A stretch of DNA of 64,000 nucleotides, taken from NCBI GenBank assembly GCA_946902985.2, contig OX336393.1:363364779-363428778 (forward strand), read 5' to 3'. The notes below the pieces were generated by a model. That model had not been told where the DNA came from. It searched no databases and was given only the letters and a program-made list of their open reading frames with translations. Below are positions 63,294-64,000 of the stretch, piece by piece. The stretch is from Meconema thalassinum (lineage: Eukaryota; Arthropoda; Insecta; Orthoptera; Tettigoniidae). Numbering within the stretch: position 1 is the stretch's first letter; every line of letters begins with the position of its first letter. Both the position numbers and the translations under genes were made by a program.

Positions 63294-63612
63294 GAGTTAG
63301 CCGTGGTGGTTACGGCATGACTGATGGCAGTCGCTCACATCCGGGAGGCGAGGAGGTTCGAATCCCCCCGCCGGCAACCTTGAAGATGGTCTTCTGTGGT
63401 TTCCCATCTTCCTTTCAGGCAAATGTCGGGGTTGGTCCCTAACTATAGGCCACAGCCGCTACCTTCCAACTCCTCGTCCTTACATTCCAACTTCCCTCCT
63501 TCCCTCCCCAACGGTACTTGTAGCTCACCCATTGGGTGTCCGTCTCGAAGCAGCTACAAAACTGGCGAGCCGAACATGTCCTCGGACACTCCCGGCACTA
63601 AAAGCCATACGC
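63294..63612 (+). mobile_element. SINE-I, full length
   Basis: The tRNA-like head has gagttagccgtggtggttac and a B-box in ggaggttcgaatccccccgc. It has the shared central domain at about 63383-63432 (tggtcttctgtggtttccca, caggcaaatgtcgggg). The specific 3' half has ttgggtgtccgtctcgaagc and gccgaacatgtcctcggac, and it ends taaaagccatacgctaaaa. Fragments are at 5725 and 48900. Confidence 0.82.
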
Positions 63613-64000
63613 TAAAAAAAATGGGTGTGTGGGACAAGTATTTCAGATATTCATCATCACTGCTCAATGTTTAGTGAGGGTAGACAGAAGGTGGAAGATG
63701 AGGTCGAACATCAATTCCCCTAGATTTTCCTTAATTCCACTCGGTCTTCCAAGGGACCCAAAAATAAGTTCCTCAATTCCGCTCAGGCAAAGGGGTTATC
63801 CCCAATGACGTAAACAAATGGCATACCCCTCCTGCTCGCATACCAAGGGCCGGGTCAAAATATTTAGGGGATGAAAAGAGTTTCATCTAATGTTTTTTGT
63901 ATAGTTTGAAATAAAGTAAAGATTTATGTGATTTTAAGATGCTGATTGTTCTTATTTTATTAAATTTCCTGTCCATATTATTATTTAACAACAGTGATTA
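63613..64000. other. Unassigned stretch to window end
   Basis: No gene or recognisable repeat. Confidence 0.4.

Noticed and set aside
1..64000. CRISPR array or prokaryotic operon structure
   Set aside because: No short direct repeats with regular unique spacers, no Shine-Dalgarno-led gene runs, and eukaryotic retroelements throughout.

Overview
The window is noncoding, transposon-saturated eukaryotic DNA. It shows an arthropod, most likely an insect with a large genome. This rests on several tRNA-derived SINE families, Tc1/mariner elements, non-LTR retrotransposon tails, a solo-LTR-like block, hammerhead-ribozyme-bearing repeats and abundant ATT, CA and GTCT microsatellites. The SINE repertoire fits a polyneopteran such as an orthopteran, but that is inference. 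No host gene can be supported. Nearly all short reading frames are accidents of repeats or low-complexity DNA. The one intact protein gene is a 341-residue Tc1-like transposase on the minus strand at 53546-54571. Family labels (SINE-A, element H and so on) are mine, defined by comparing copies inside the window.

Layout. 1-7 kb: a truncated element-H copy, SINE-A, B, C, F and J copies, a non-LTR tail and a decayed hammerhead. 7.7-9.6 kb: a SINE composite, then a full-length mariner with two stops. 10-16.8 kb: SINE-E, A, L, C, J, D and B copies and a 275-bp tandem duplication. 17-22.1 kb: two element-H copies in opposite orientation around a third, one split by a non-LTR 3' tail with a 12-bp target duplication. 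22.2-28 kb: an inverted repeat pair 5 kb apart, a hammerhead relic, a deletion-derivative mariner, and a mariner relic holding a solo-LTR-like insert. 28-36 kb: SINEs, a 98-bp tandem array, a non-LTR tail, a 1.1-kb palindrome and a 0.8-kb purine tract. 36.5-46.7 kb: two 2.1-kb element-H copies 8 kb apart, with a foldback H pair and a 5'-truncated non-LTR reverse transcriptase between them. 47-57 kb: more SINEs, an insect-type dispersed repeat, the intact Tc1 element, non-LTR fragments and another H copy. 58-64 kb: hammerhead-bearing repeats, a 569-bp palindrome with two complete hammerheads, a 63-bp minisatellite and SINE-I.

The most interesting material falls into three groups. First, a hammerhead series: three complete copies (two in mirror-image arms of one palindrome, one in a short element with about 80-bp inverted ends) plus several decayed ones, probably from Penelope-like elements. 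Second, element H, a noncoding family with subterminal inverted repeats, a hairpin at each end, a GTCT or CA microsatellite and internal tandem monomers, an architecture like that of Helentron-associated (DINE-1-like) elements. Third, a short central domain shared by SINE families with different tRNA-like heads and tails.
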